Source: Chloroflexota bacterium
GTDB taxonomy: Bacteria > Chloroflexota > Limnocylindria > Limnocylindrales > CSP1-4
Assembly (NCBI GenBank): GCA_004297395.1
Contig: SCUO01000045.1
Span: forward strand, 1-54,255
DNA: 54,255 nucleotides
Direction: 5' to 3'
Under the pieces are notes generated by a model. The model was given only the letters and a program-made list of their open reading frames with translations, searched no databases and had not been told where the DNA came from. Positions 27,861-37,247 of this stretch are shown here, one piece after another; the stretch's first letter is position 1; each line of letters opens with the position of its first letter. Both the position numbers and the translations under genes were made by a program.

Positions 27861-27977
27861 GATGGCGGGCGGCTGGGCCCGGGCGCGTGGCGTCGTCGTC
27901 GCCGCGCTCGGGAGCGGGCCGCATCGTACACCGCAGCACGCCGGGCGAATCGCCGCGGGAGCGTTCCGGGAGCGCCC

Positions 27978-28024
27978 CGGGGAAGTGGCTCGGCGAGCGT
28001 TCGGGGAAGCGGCTCGGCGAGCGT
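27978..28024 (+). repeat. Tandem 23-bp direct repeat containing a palindrome
   Basis: CGGGGAAG-Y-GGCTCGGCGAGCGT occurs at 27978-28000 and 28002-28024, with one mismatch and a 24-bp period. Each copy contains the palindrome GCTCG-G-CGAGC. The second copy covers the expected -35 region of the promoter whose -10 is at 28036, so the pair may be a regulator-binding array. Confidence 0.6.
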
Positions 28025-28035
28025 GACACCGACCC

Positions 28036-28041
28036 TATACT
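28036..28041 (+). promoter_or_regulatory. -10 element TATACT for the c-di-AMP receptor gene (leaderless)
   Basis: TATACT ends 6 nt before the GTG at 28048. It is the best -10 match to consensus among the leaderless candidates. Confidence 0.6.
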
Positions 28042-28047
28042 CGCGGC

Positions 28048-28377
28048 GTGAAGCTGATCGTCGCGATCGTCCACAACGAAGACGCAGGCGCCCTCGTCGA
28101 CGCCCTCCTGGAGGGCGAGCACCGGGCGACCCGGCTCCACTCGTCCGGTGGCTTCCTGAAGCAGTCGAACGCCACGATCATCGTCGGCGCCGACGACGAC
28201 AAGGTCGATGCGATCCTCGAGATCGTCCGGGCCAACTGCACCTCCCGGACCCAGGTCGTCAATCCGATGCCGCCGATCATGGAGCCGGGCGAGTTCTTCA
28301 TGCCCTACCCGCTGGAGGTCGAGGTCGGCGGAGCCACGGTCTTCGTCCTGCCGGTCGAGCGCTTCGAGCGGCTGTAG
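28048..28377 (+). CDS. PII-like cyclic-di-AMP receptor (DarA/PstA family)
   Basis: The 109-aa protein follows the DarA/PstA pattern throughout: KLIVAIVHNEDAGALVDALL, RATRLHSSGGFLKQSNATII, the loop NPMPPIMEPGEFFMPYPLE and GGATVFVLPVERFERL at the C-terminus. Known members are trimers that bind c-di-AMP between subunits. The gene starts with GTG and has no ribosome-binding site. It is divergent from a diguanylate cyclase and precedes an MFS transporter by 8 bp, so it may share an mRNA with the latter. Confidence 0.92.
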   Translation: MKLIVAIVHNEDAGALVDALLEGEHRATRLHSSGGFLKQSNATIIVGADDDKVDAILEIVRANCTSRTQVVNPMPPIMEPGEFFMPYPLEVEVGGATVFVLPVERFERL

Positions 28378-28385
28378 CCGAGACG

Positions 28386-29702
<1,317 letters not shown>

Positions 29703-29740
29703 GGCAAGCAGCTCGGCCACGGCGTCGTGCCACTGGGTGC

Positions 29741-29746
29741 TACCGT
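29741..29746 (+). promoter_or_regulatory. -10 element TACCGT for the Pr6Pr-like gene (leaderless)
   Basis: TACCGT ends 7 nt before the ATG at 29754. Confidence 0.45.
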
Positions 29747-29753
29747 GCCGCGC

Positions 29754-30383
29754 ATGAGCAGATTCGGCACCCTGACCCAGATGCGCGCCTTCACAGCCGT
29801 GCTGGCGCTGGTGGCGATCGGCGCCCAGCTGCAGCGCACCTTCGACGCCGGGGCGCTGAACCCGGTCAATTTCTTCAGCTACTTCACGATCCAGAGCAAC
29901 CTCATCGGGGTTGCCGTGCTGCTCTACCTCGCCGTGCGCGCGGGTGCCCAGCGATCGGGCCGCGTCAACTGGTGGCGCGGGGCGGCGGCGGTCTACCTGA
30001 CGGTGACCTTCTTCGTCGTGATCTTCCTGCTGTCGCACACGGATGTTGGCCTGCAGCTGCCTTGGGTCGATGTCGTTCTCCACAAGGTCGTGCCGGTCGT
30101 CATCGTGGCCGACTACCTCATTGACCCGCCCCGGACCCGCCTGACGATCTCGGACGGCTTGCTGTGGCTCGTCTACCCGCTCGCCTGGCTGGGCTACACG
30201 ATGATCCGGGGTCCGATCGCCGGCTGGTACCCGTACCCGTTCCTCGACCCGGCGGATGGTGGCTACGGACCCGTGGCCGTGACGGTCGTGGCGATCCTCA
30301 TTGCCGGGGCCGTCCTGTGCGCCTTGTACGTCTGGCTCGCCAATTGGCGGGGCGCCGGCCGCTCGCCGATGGCCTCGGCCTGA
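29754..30383 (+). CDS. Pr6Pr family integral membrane protein
   Basis: The 209-aa protein has six membrane segments. The pattern fits the Pr6Pr/FAR-17a family: NPVNFFSYFTIQSNLIGVAV, VVLHKVVPVVIVADYLIDPP and YPLAWLGYTMIRGPIAGWYP followed by YPFLDP. The family function in bacteria is unknown; related eukaryotic proteins are androgen-induced hydrolases. The ATG at 29754 was chosen for its -10 element; a frame from 29727 adds nine unlikely residues. Confidence 0.85.
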   Translation: MSRFGTLTQMRAFTAVLALVAIGAQLQRTFDAGALNPVNFFSYFTIQSNLIGVAVLLYLAVRAGAQRSGRVNWWRGAAAVYLTVTFFVVIFLLSHTDVGLQLPWVDVVLHKVVPVVIVADYLIDPPRTRLTISDGLLWLVYPLAWLGYTMIRGPIAGWYPYPFLDPADGGYGPVAVTVVAILIAGAVLCALYVWLANWRGAGRSPMASA

Positions 30384-30404
30384 CCCGACGACGCGCGGCG
30401 TCGA

Positions 30405-31052
30405 GTGCATCCGTCGCCTGACGCGGTGATGCCCGCCGATTCGATGCGCTGGCTCGACGACCTGGAGCCGGGAGCACCGGACGTCGTCGCTGCCTACCGG
30501 GGCATCGAGGAGGGCCGCTTCCTCACGGTCCGGCGCGAGGTTCGACGGCGGGCCGGCCCCGGGACCGCCGAGCCGGTCGTCATCGAGCTCGGCGCGATCG
30601 CCGAGGCGCTGACCGCCCTCGTCCGGGTCCTGCCCGATGGCGCCTTCTCGGCGCCCGGCGGCGAGGGCGACTGGAACGTGGCCGAGGCCATCGGGCACAC
30701 CGCCGATTCGCGAGCCGGGCTGTCGATGGCCGGGGCCCTCGCCGCAACGGGCCGCTTTCCCGCAGATGCACCGGCCGTGGTCCAGGGCATCCCCGGTGAG
30801 CGGGGCCTGGGGCGGGAGGCGCTCGCCCGCCGGATCGCGGTCAGCCAGCGGGTCGTCGAGCGGGCCGCGCGCTCGATCGCCGGCCACGAGGCGGACCCCT
30901 GTCCGCTCGTCCATCCGCAGGTCGGCCGGCTCCGCTGCGGCGAGTGGCTCTTCTTCGCGGGCGTCCACGACCTCATGCACCTCGAGCAGCTCCACGGGAT
31001 CGCGGCGACGTTCTCGCCCTCGCTCGGAGAGGGCCCGGGAACCGGGGCATGA
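30405..31052 (+). CDS. DinB-like metal-binding protein
   Basis: The 215-aa four-helix protein has the DinB/YfiT triad: His in AEAIGHTADSRAGLSM and two His in FFAGVHDLMHLEQLHGIA, placed to bind one metal. Members act in thiol transfer (bacillithiol/mycothiol) or are uncharacterised. A GTG at 30405 and an ATG at 30429 are both possible starts. The stop overlaps the Nudix start (ATGA). Confidence 0.8.
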   Translation: MHPSPDAVMPADSMRWLDDLEPGAPDVVAAYRGIEEGRFLTVRREVRRRAGPGTAEPVVIELGAIAEALTALVRVLPDGAFSAPGGEGDWNVAEAIGHTADSRAGLSMAGALAATGRFPADAPAVVQGIPGERGLGREALARRIAVSQRVVERAARSIAGHEADPCPLVHPQVGRLRCGEWLFFAGVHDLMHLEQLHGIAATFSPSLGEGPGTGA

Positions 31053-31525
31053 GCGCCCGCCCGGACCTCGTCGCCTGCTGGCTCTTCCGTCTCGATCCCG
31101 GCGGCGACTTGGAGATACTCCTGATCCGGCGCGCGCCGGACCGGTTGTACCCGGGCCTGTGGCAGTGCGTCACCGGCAAGCTCGAGCCGGGCGAGCGGAT
31201 CGCCGCGGCAGCCCGCCGCGAGGTTGCCGAGGAGACCGGTCTGGGCTCGCCCGACATCGAGGCCTTCTATGGGCTGGACCTCGTCAACTGGTTCCACGAG
31301 GCCTCGCTCGACGCCCTCCTGAGCGAGGCCGTCTTCGCGGCCCGGGTCCGAGCGGACGCGGCGATCAAGCTCTCCCACGAGCACGACGACCTGCGCTGGC
31401 TCCCACCGGGCGAGGCCCGGGCGCTCGTGACCTGGCCGGCCTACGTCCGAGCCATCGAGACGGTCGAGTGGCTGCTGGCGAACCCGGCAAAGGCGGGCAC
31501 GTTCCGGCTTCCGGATCCGATCTGA
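31049..31525 (+). CDS. Nudix hydrolase
   Basis: The 158-aa protein has a full Nudix box, Gx5Ex7REUxEExGU (GKLEPGERIAAAAR then REVAEETGL). This site hydrolyses a nucleoside diphosphate linked to a moiety X. The start of the fold (ACWLFRLDPGGDLEILLIRR) resembles dATP/dihydroneopterin triphosphate pyrophosphatases, but substrate is not certain. It is coupled by a 4-nt overlap to the DinB gene. Confidence 0.92.
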   Translation: MSARPDLVACWLFRLDPGGDLEILLIRRAPDRLYPGLWQCVTGKLEPGERIAAAARREVAEETGLGSPDIEAFYGLDLVNWFHEASLDALLSEAVFAARVRADAAIKLSHEHDDLRWLPPGEARALVTWPAYVRAIETVEWLLANPAKAGTFRLPDPI

Positions 31526-31539
31526 TGCCGGCTCGCTGG

Positions 31540-31545
31540 TATCCT
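31540..31545 (+). promoter_or_regulatory. -10 element TATCCT upstream of guaB3
   Basis: TATCCT is followed by a leader of about 32 nt carrying a strong AGGAGG (31570-31575), 8 nt before the ATG at 31584. Confidence 0.5.
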
Positions 31546-31583
31546 TCCCGGCACCCAGCGGCGAGCGACAGGAGGCGCCCCGA

Positions 31584-32765
31584 ATGATCGACCAGCGCGG
31601 TGCACCGACCTCGGGGCCGCTGCCCGCGTTCCGCTCGAAGCTCGACGCGATCCGCCCGACCTACGGCTTCGAGGACGTCTCCCTCGCGCCCGGGACGAGC
31701 ACGATCGAGCCGAACGACGTCGAGCTTGGCCAGTCGTTCTGTGGCATCGACCTCGCCGTCCCGGTGCTCGCGGCGGCGATGGACGCCGTCGTCGACCCCG
31801 CGTTTGCCGGGGCGCTCGCCGGCCTCGGGGGCCTCGCAGTCCTGAACCTCGAAGGCGTCCAGGCCCGCTACGACGACCCTGGAGAGGTCCTCGGGCGGAT
31901 CGCCACGGCCCCGGACGACGAGGTCCAGCACCTCCTGGCCGAGGCCTACGCGGCACCGATCCGGGACGAGCTCGTGGCCCGCCGGCTCGAGGAGATCCGG
32001 GCCGCCGGCTCGAAGGCGGCCGTGGCCGCGACCCCCGGCGCGGCCCGGAAGTGGGGCCCGTTCTGCGCCGAGCACGGCGCCGACCTGTTCCTCGTCCAGA
32101 GCCAGGTCAGCAGCGCCCGCCACCTTGCCTCGGGCTACGACCCGCTGTCGCTCGGCGAGTTCACCCGGTTCATGCCGATCCCGGTCGCCGTCGGCAACAC
32201 CACCAACGCCGAGGCGGCCTTCCTGCTCATGGAGCAGGGCGCGGCAGCGGTCTTCGTGGGCGTCGGTCCCGGCGCCGCGTGCACGACCCGCGAGGTCCTC
32301 GGCATCGGCGTGCCCCAGGTGACCGCGATCGCCGACGTTGCCGGCGCACGCGACGCCTACCTCGAGCGGACCGGCCGCTACGTCCCGGTCGTGGCCGATG
32401 GCGGGATGCGCCGGGGCGGCGAGGTCGCCAAGGCGATTGCCGCCGGCGCAGACGCCGTGATGCTCGGTTCGCCGCTGGCGCGTGCCGCCGAGGCGCCGGG
32501 CCGGGGCGTCAACTGGGGCATGGCGGCGCCGTCGCCGGTCCTGCCGCGGGGCACCCGGATCAAGGTCGGGACGATCGGATCGCTCGAGCAGATCCTGTTC
32601 GGGCCGGCGACGGTCACCGACGGCTCGCAGAACCTCATGGGCGCGCTTCGCCAGTCGATGGCGGCGCTCGGGGCCGGGACACTCCGCGAGATGCAGGGCG
32701 TCGAGATCGTGTATGCCCCGTCGGTCGTGACCGAGGGCAAGTCCTGGCAGATCAAGGGCCGCTGA
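31584..32765 (+). CDS. guaB3: GuaB3 family IMP dehydrogenase-related protein
   Basis: The 393-aa TIM barrel lacks the CBS pair of standard IMP dehydrogenase. It has TYGFEDVSLAPG, VPVLAAAMDAVVDP, VAVGNTTNAEAAFLLMEQGA, the active-site loop GVGPGAACTTREVLGIGVPQ, and VVADGGMRRGGEVAKAIAAG with GADAVMLGSPLA. GuaB3 proteins occur in Actinobacteria and Cyanobacteria; a cyanobacterial member has been reported as an IMP dehydrogenase. guaA, which would use the XMP product, lies 4.5 kb away. Confidence 0.92.
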   Translation: MIDQRGAPTSGPLPAFRSKLDAIRPTYGFEDVSLAPGTSTIEPNDVELGQSFCGIDLAVPVLAAAMDAVVDPAFAGALAGLGGLAVLNLEGVQARYDDPGEVLGRIATAPDDEVQHLLAEAYAAPIRDELVARRLEEIRAAGSKAAVAATPGAARKWGPFCAEHGADLFLVQSQVSSARHLASGYDPLSLGEFTRFMPIPVAVGNTTNAEAAFLLMEQGAAAVFVGVGPGAACTTREVLGIGVPQVTAIADVAGARDAYLERTGRYVPVVADGGMRRGGEVAKAIAAGADAVMLGSPLARAAEAPGRGVNWGMAAPSPVLPRGTRIKVGTIGSLEQILFGPATVTDGSQNLMGALRQSMAALGAGTLREMQGVEIVYAPSVVTEGKSWQIKGR

Positions 32766-33133
32766 CGGACGCGGGCGGCCGGTCGAGGCCGGACGAGGTC
32801 GGCGACCAGCTCACCGACTGGGGCAAGGTCGTCCGGATCGCCACGCGCGGCCGCGTCTCCGGTCACGAGGTGGCCGTCGCGGTTGGCTACGTCGAGGAGC
32901 CGGATCGCTCCCTGCTCGTCGCGGCCGGTGACCCCGACGCAGATTGGGCCCGCAACCTCGAGGCGGACCCCGCCTGTCAAGTGACGGTCGGCGAGCGCTC
33001 GTGGGCCGCGATCGCGGAGCCACTTTCCCGGGACGAGGCGGCGCGCGCCGTGACCTTGCTGATCCTCCGGTACGGAACGCCGGCCGAGCGGCTCGGTCGC
33101 GGTCCGGGTTTCCGGCTCCGCGCGGCAGACTGA
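32762..33133 (+). CDS. Nitroreductase/quinone reductase family protein (F420-dependent type)
   Basis: The reading frame matches the small DUF385-like split-barrel family: WGKVVRIATRGRVSGHEVAV, then LLVAAGDPDADWARNLEADP and the C-terminal ILRYGTPAERLGRGPGFRLR. Members bind deazaflavin F420 or flavin. No ATG, GTG or TTG is in frame near the expected N-terminus. The CTG at 32762 overlaps the guaB3 stop as CTGA and is the best start. Either translation starts at this rare codon, depending on coupling, or the original start has been lost. Confidence 0.65.
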   Translation: MTDAGGRSRPDEVGDQLTDWGKVVRIATRGRVSGHEVAVAVGYVEEPDRSLLVAAGDPDADWARNLEADPACQVTVGERSWAAIAEPLSRDEAARAVTLLILRYGTPAERLGRGPGFRLRAAD

Positions 33134-33259
33134 ACGGGGACGCGGCGGCGCTGAACCGAGCCTGCCGGCGGTACGGGCCCGGCGGCATGGATCACCCGCG
33201 AGGCGTGTGGCGGCCCGGGCGAGGGCGGCGATTCCGCGGGGTCTTCCGGCACGCGGCGC

Positions 33260-33265
33260 TACCAT
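33260..33265 (+). promoter_or_regulatory. -10 element TACCAT for the globin gene (leaderless)
   Basis: TACCAT ends 7 nt before the ATG at 33273. Confidence 0.45.
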
Positions 33266-33272
33266 CGGCTCG

Positions 33273-33707
33273 ATGCCAGACAGCCTGTCCGTTCGGCCCG
33301 AGCGACCCGACGAGGCGGCCGACCCCGGCGTTCGAATCAACGTCTTTGCCCTCGCCGGCGGCCAGGCCTTCTTCGACGCCCTCGTCGACCGCTTCTACCA
33401 GGGGGTCGAGGCCGACCCGGAGCTGCTGGCGATCTACCCGGATCACGCCGATCTCCAGGGCGCCCGTCGGCGGCTTGCGCTGTTCCTCGGTCAGTACTGG
33501 GGCGGTCCGACGACTTACTCCGACGAGCGCGGCCACCCGCGCCTGTTCATGCGCCATCGGGGCTTCCCGATCGATCCGGCGGCCCGGGATCGATGGCTGG
33601 TCCACATGCGGGAGGCGGTGGCGTACATGGATCCGCCCGATCCAATCGCCGCTCGCCTGCTCGCCTACTTCGACACCGCCGCCGAGGCGATGCGCAACCA
33701 GGAGTGA
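33273..33707 (+). CDS. glbO: Group II truncated hemoglobin
   Basis: The 144-aa protein is a 2/2 hemoglobin of the GlbO group: NVFALAGGQAFFDALVDRFY, LAIYPDHADLQGARRRLALF, QYWGGPTTYSDERGHPRLFM (with the G8 Trp region further on) and the proximal His in RHRGFPIDPAARDRWLVHM. Group II proteins bind O2 tightly and can act as peroxidases or in NO handling. It ends 34 bp from a convergent broken gene. Confidence 0.92.
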   Translation: MPDSLSVRPERPDEAADPGVRINVFALAGGQAFFDALVDRFYQGVEADPELLAIYPDHADLQGARRRLALFLGQYWGGPTTYSDERGHPRLFMRHRGFPIDPAARDRWLVHMREAVAYMDPPDPIAARLLAYFDTAAEAMRNQE

Positions 33708-33741
33708 GCGCCATCGCGTTCGCTCCGGCACATGGTCGGCG

Positions 33742-34147
33742 TCAGCGCTTCCGGGCGTCCTCGCCCTCGATGCCCGCCGCTCGCAGGGCCCCAGCGAACC
33801 CCTCGAGGTCGTCGGCGCCGGCGTAGACCGCCGGGACGTCGAATGGTCCCCAGCGCACCCTGCGACGGAAGTCCACCCGGACACCGCCGTGGGGACTGCC
33901 CGCGAACGACGTCGCGGTGGCGGACGCTCATCCGGATCCCGATGGCCGTGATCCACCGGAAGGGACCCTCGATTCGCCAACGGCGAAGGTTCGAAAGCGG
34001 CGTCCGGAACGTTGCCCGGCCGAAGCTGATCGCGAGGCCGGCCTCACCGACCTCGGCCCAGGCGTTCCCGGCGCGCACGCCGAAGACGAGCCGGAGGATC
34101 CCGGCCGAGCGGCGGCCGATGCGGATCGGGAAGCGCTGCGAGGGCAC
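33742..34147 (-). pseudogene. Frameshifted small protein of unknown function
   Basis: The first frame starts at a GTG (34147) with TAGGCT 7 nt upstream and reads QRFPIRIGRRSAGILRLVFG up to SVRHRDV. A second frame continues with FAGSPHGGVRVDFRRRVRWG, then PFDVPAVYAGADDLEGFAGA, and stops at 33742. One base change in length near 33905-33912 joins them into a protein of about 135 aa with alternating strands. I do not recognise the family. Codon use is even across both halves, which suggests recent breakage or a sequencing error. Confidence 0.65.
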
Positions 34148-34154
34148 GACGACG

Positions 34155-34160
34155 AGCCTA
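34155..34160 (-). promoter_or_regulatory. -10 element TAGGCT for the frameshifted gene (leaderless)
   Basis: TAGGCT ends 7 nt before the GTG at 34147, which supports that start and the idea that the gene was recently active. Confidence 0.4.
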
Positions 34161-34349
34161 TCGCACCGCGGATGAGCCCGGACATCCACCGGCACGGACA
34201 TCAGCGTCCGCCCTGTGCGCCTGGACCCCTTCGCGGTGAGCCTGCGGCTGTTCAGTCGGACGTTCGACGACCGTCACGGAGGTCCCATCTACCCCCATCT
34301 CGACTTGCCGCTACCGCCGAGCGGCTACGGCCGCCCCGCGTCGTTTGAC

Positions 34350-35000
34350 CTACTCCGGCTTGAGGAACGTCAGGACCGCGAGGACCCGCCGATGGTCCTC
34401 CGAGGACGGTTCCAGGTCCAGCTTCGAGAAGACCTGGCGGACGTGGCCCTCGACGGTCTTGAGCTCCAGGACGAGTCGATCGGCGATGCCCTGGTTGGAG
34501 CGGCCCTCGGCCATCAGGGCCAGGATCTCGCGCTCGCGCGAGGTCAGCTCGTCGAGCGGCGAGTGGCGCCGCGGCCGGCCGAGCAGCCGGGCCACGACCT
34601 CGGGATCGATGACCGAGCCGCCGGCCGCCACGCGGCGGACCGCATCGGCGAGGTCGTCGAGCCGGGTCACCCGGTCCTTGAGCAGGTAGCCGATCCCGGC
34701 CGGATCGTCACGGATGAGGTCGACCGCGTAGCGTGTCTCGACGTACTGCGACAGGACAAGGATCGCCATCCCGGGATGGCGCGCCCGGATCGCGCGTGCG
34801 GCCTCGAGGCCCTCGGTCGTGTGGGTCGGGGGCATCCGGACATCGACGACGACGACATCCGGCGACTCGGCCTCCACGAGCCGGAGGAGGCCATCGACAT
34901 CGGCGGCCTGGCCGACGACCTCGAAGCCGCCGGCCCGAAGCCCGGCGGCCAGCGCCTCGCGCAGGAGGACCGCGTCGTCGGCGAGGACGATCCGGGTCAA
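34350..35000 (-). CDS. LuxR-type (NarL family) response regulator
   Basis: The 216-aa protein has a receiver domain with acidic residues in RIVLADDAVLLREALAAG, the phospho-acceptor Asp in PDVVVVDVRMPPTHTTEG and Lys in GIGYLLKDRV. A LuxR-type HTH follows (LTSREREILALMAEGRSNQG, IADRLVLELKTVEGHVRQVF). The only in-frame start that fits is a TTG at 35000, with GAAGGG about 11 nt upstream. It follows the histidine kinase by 19 bp and forms a two-component pair with it. Confidence 0.9.
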   Translation of the reverse strand: MTRIVLADDAVLLREALAAGLRAGGFEVVGQAADVDGLLRLVEAESPDVVVVDVRMPPTHTTEGLEAARAIRARHPGMAILVLSQYVETRYAVDLIRDDPAGIGYLLKDRVTRLDDLADAVRRVAAGGSVIDPEVVARLLGRPRRHSPLDELTSREREILALMAEGRSNQGIADRLVLELKTVEGHVRQVFSKLDLEPSSEDHRRVLAVLTFLKPE

Positions 35001-35019
35001 GCGGCGGCTGCCCTTCGAG

Positions 35020-36747
35020 TCACGTGGCGACGGCCTCGAGCGGCAGGTGCGCGCGGAGGACCGTCCCGGCGCCCGGCGGCGAATCGACCTCGAGCGTGCC
35101 GCCGATCGCGGCCACCCGGTCAGAGAGGCCACGCAGGCCGGACCCGCGTCCCGGATCCGCCCCGCCCCGCCCGTCGTCGCGAACCTCGATGGCCAGGGCG
35201 CCTCCCTCAGCTGCAACTCGGACCGTGGCGTGCGAGGCGGCGGCGTATCGGGCGACGTTGGTGAGGGCCTCGGCGACCACGAAGTAGGCCGTCGCCTCGA
35301 CCGTCGCGGGATACCGCGCTGCGTCGGCCTCGACCTCCACGGGCACGGGGGTCCGCTCGGCGAGGGCCTCGATGGCGGCCTTGAGCCCGGCCTCGGTGAG
35401 GATCGTGGGATGGAGGCCTCTGGCCAGCTGGCGGACCTCGCTGATGGCGACGCCGAGCTCGGCCGTGGCGGCGTCGATGAGGGCCCGGGCCTCGATGGTC
35501 GTGCCGCGCGCGGCGTCGAGACGCATGGCCAGGGCGACGAGCCGCTGCTGGGCGCCGTCATGGAGGTCGCGCTCCACGCGACGGCGCTCGGCATCGCCGG
35601 CCTCCACGATCCGCTGGCGGGAGGCCCGTACCTCTTCGAGCTGCGCCCGGACCTGCGCCTGGAGGCGCTCGTTCTCGAGGGCCAGCCGCGCCACCGAGCC
35701 GACGGCCTCCACGAAGCGCGAATCCTCCCGCTCGAGGCCGGGGTCGTGGACGATGACGGCCAGGAGCTCGCCTTCGCGCTCGAGCCGGGTCGCGCGGCGA
35801 TCCGCCGGGGCCTGGAAGGGCTGGCCGTCGGAGTCCACCAGGCCCCCGCCGGTCGGCGCGGCAAACGCCAGCTGCAGGGTCGGATCGCGGAGGGTGCGGG
35901 CCAGCGCGTCCCGGAGCCCGCCGAGCGGGATCCCGCGGCCGAGCTCCATGGCCAGCTCCGCGATCGCGCCACGGGCCATCCGGGTTCGGAGCGTGCCCAG
36001 CAGGAACAGGATCGGCGTCAGGTAGGCCGGGACGTCGAAGATCTTGTTCTGGAGCATGAAGACCCGGATGTCATCCCGATCGAGCGCCGGCGCCGCCCAC
36101 CAGGCCCCCAGGACGAGGAAGACGAGCGGCATCCCGAAGGCGACCGGGGCGAGGACCCGACGCATCACGGGGCTCGCGTCGCGCCAGTGGCGGATGACCT
36201 CGATGGCAGCGATCACGGCCAGGACGGGCGACAGGAGTCCGAAGCGGCCGAGCAGGAAGTTGAGGTCGTCGTTCGGGAAGACGAGGAGGGTGTTCCAGTC
36301 GCCATCCAGGGTCATCAAGCCGAGGAGCTGGATGGGCAGGACGATCGTGTAGACGATGGCCATGAGGCCGCGGTCAAGGCGGTCGCGGAGGAGGCCCGAC
36401 GGGAAGCCCAGGACGAGATGCAGGAGGATCGCGGCCTCCAGCGGGCCGAAGAGCTCGGCGAGCGTCGCGCCCCACGGGGAGTCGAGATAGCCGAGCGCCC
36501 ACGTCCCGGCGGCAATGTCGCTCAGGAGGAGCAGCTTCCACATCCGGCCGCCCGGGTCGCGCACGTAGGTGATGCCGAGGACGGCGACCCACAGCAACCC
36601 GAGCGAGAGGTTGATCGCCGAGTTCGTCGGGGTGACGCTCCAGTGATACGGACCCGGCCAGACGAGGAACGGTCCGAACGTGCTCCAGAGGTGGAAGGCG
36701 AGGTCCACGGCGATGAGGAGCACTAGGTTACGGGTGGTTCGCTGCAC
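35020..36747 (-). CDS. Membrane sensor histidine kinase (HisKA_3/GHKL)
   Basis: The 575-aa protein has seven to eight membrane segments (about residues 5-285), a GAF-like stretch and a HisKA_3 dimerisation helix with the phospho-acceptor His in RRVERDLHDGAQQRLVALAM. The ATPase has an N box (EALTNVARYAAASHA), G1 RDDGRGGADPG and G2 GSGLRGLSDRVAAIG. It resembles NarX/DesK-type kinases that sense through the membrane. GTG at 36747 is preferred; a GTG at 36783 adds 12 residues. The cognate regulator is just downstream. Confidence 0.9.
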   Translation of the reverse strand: MQRTTRNLVLLIAVDLAFHLWSTFGPFLVWPGPYHWSVTPTNSAINLSLGLLWVAVLGITYVRDPGGRMWKLLLLSDIAAGTWALGYLDSPWGATLAELFGPLEAAILLHLVLGFPSGLLRDRLDRGLMAIVYTIVLPIQLLGLMTLDGDWNTLLVFPNDDLNFLLGRFGLLSPVLAVIAAIEVIRHWRDASPVMRRVLAPVAFGMPLVFLVLGAWWAAPALDRDDIRVFMLQNKIFDVPAYLTPILFLLGTLRTRMARGAIAELAMELGRGIPLGGLRDALARTLRDPTLQLAFAAPTGGGLVDSDGQPFQAPADRRATRLEREGELLAVIVHDPGLEREDSRFVEAVGSVARLALENERLQAQVRAQLEEVRASRQRIVEAGDAERRRVERDLHDGAQQRLVALAMRLDAARGTTIEARALIDAATAELGVAISEVRQLARGLHPTILTEAGLKAAIEALAERTPVPVEVEADAARYPATVEATAYFVVAEALTNVARYAAASHATVRVAAEGGALAIEVRDDGRGGADPGRGSGLRGLSDRVAAIGGTLEVDSPPGAGTVLRAHLPLEAVAT

Positions 36748-36853
36748 GGCCGCATCCTCGCACCGCCGTCCAGCCTCGGGCACCGGTGCAGACCCTTGGA
36801 TCTGCCGTGCGCAGCCCCGAGTCAGCCCTGTCGATGCGCGGCCACGGCGCGCC

Positions 36854-36859
36854 TACGTT
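36854..36859 (+). promoter_or_regulatory. -10 element TACGTT upstream of the 73-aa gene
   Basis: TACGTT is followed by a leader of about 30 nt with AGGAGG (36883-36888), 8 nt before the ATG at 36897. Confidence 0.4.
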
Positions 36860-36896
36860 GGGCCCATCGAGCCCCGACCCCCAGGAGGACAACCCG

Positions 36897-37118
36897 ATGC
36901 AGGCCCTGACCATCTCGCCGACCGCCCGATCGCTGGCCTTCGCCCACCACGCGAGTCGGCGACAGGAATCATCGATCGTCGGTCCGGCGAGCCTCCTGGC
37001 CGCGATCATCCTGCTCCTGGCGATCCTGCCGAGCCTCGCCGGAGGCGGCTCACCGACCCGGATGGCCGCCCCGGAGCCGCTCCCGGCTCCTGCTCCGGCC
37101 GTCATGGCCGGATCCTGA
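36897..37118 (+). CDS. Small single-pass membrane protein (73 aa)
   Basis: The product has a short N-terminal region (TISPTARSLAFAHHASRRQE), one membrane segment (GPASLLAAIILLLAILPSLA) and a Pro/Ala tail. It has a good ribosome-binding site and -10 element, which makes it a likely real gene in spite of its size. It is divergent from the histidine kinase, so it might be a partner of that system. No family is recognised. Confidence 0.6.
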   Translation: MQALTISPTARSLAFAHHASRRQESSIVGPASLLAAIILLLAILPSLAGGGSPTRMAAPEPLPAPAPAVMAGS

Positions 37119-37196
37119 CCACGGGTACGGGACCTCCGGTCGGATCAGATCGAGAGTGATCGCGCACGGTCGAGCCGATGGACCGGGCCGGGCCGG

Positions 37197-37202
37197 TACA
37201 CT
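37197..37202 (+). promoter_or_regulatory. -10 element TACACT upstream of guaA
   Basis: TACACT gives a leader of about 38 nt containing AGGGAGGG (37229-37236), 11 nt before the GTG at 37248. Confidence 0.45.
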
Positions 37203-37247
37203 TCCTCGACAGGCGGAACCCCGCCGGCAGGGAGGGCTCGATCGAGG

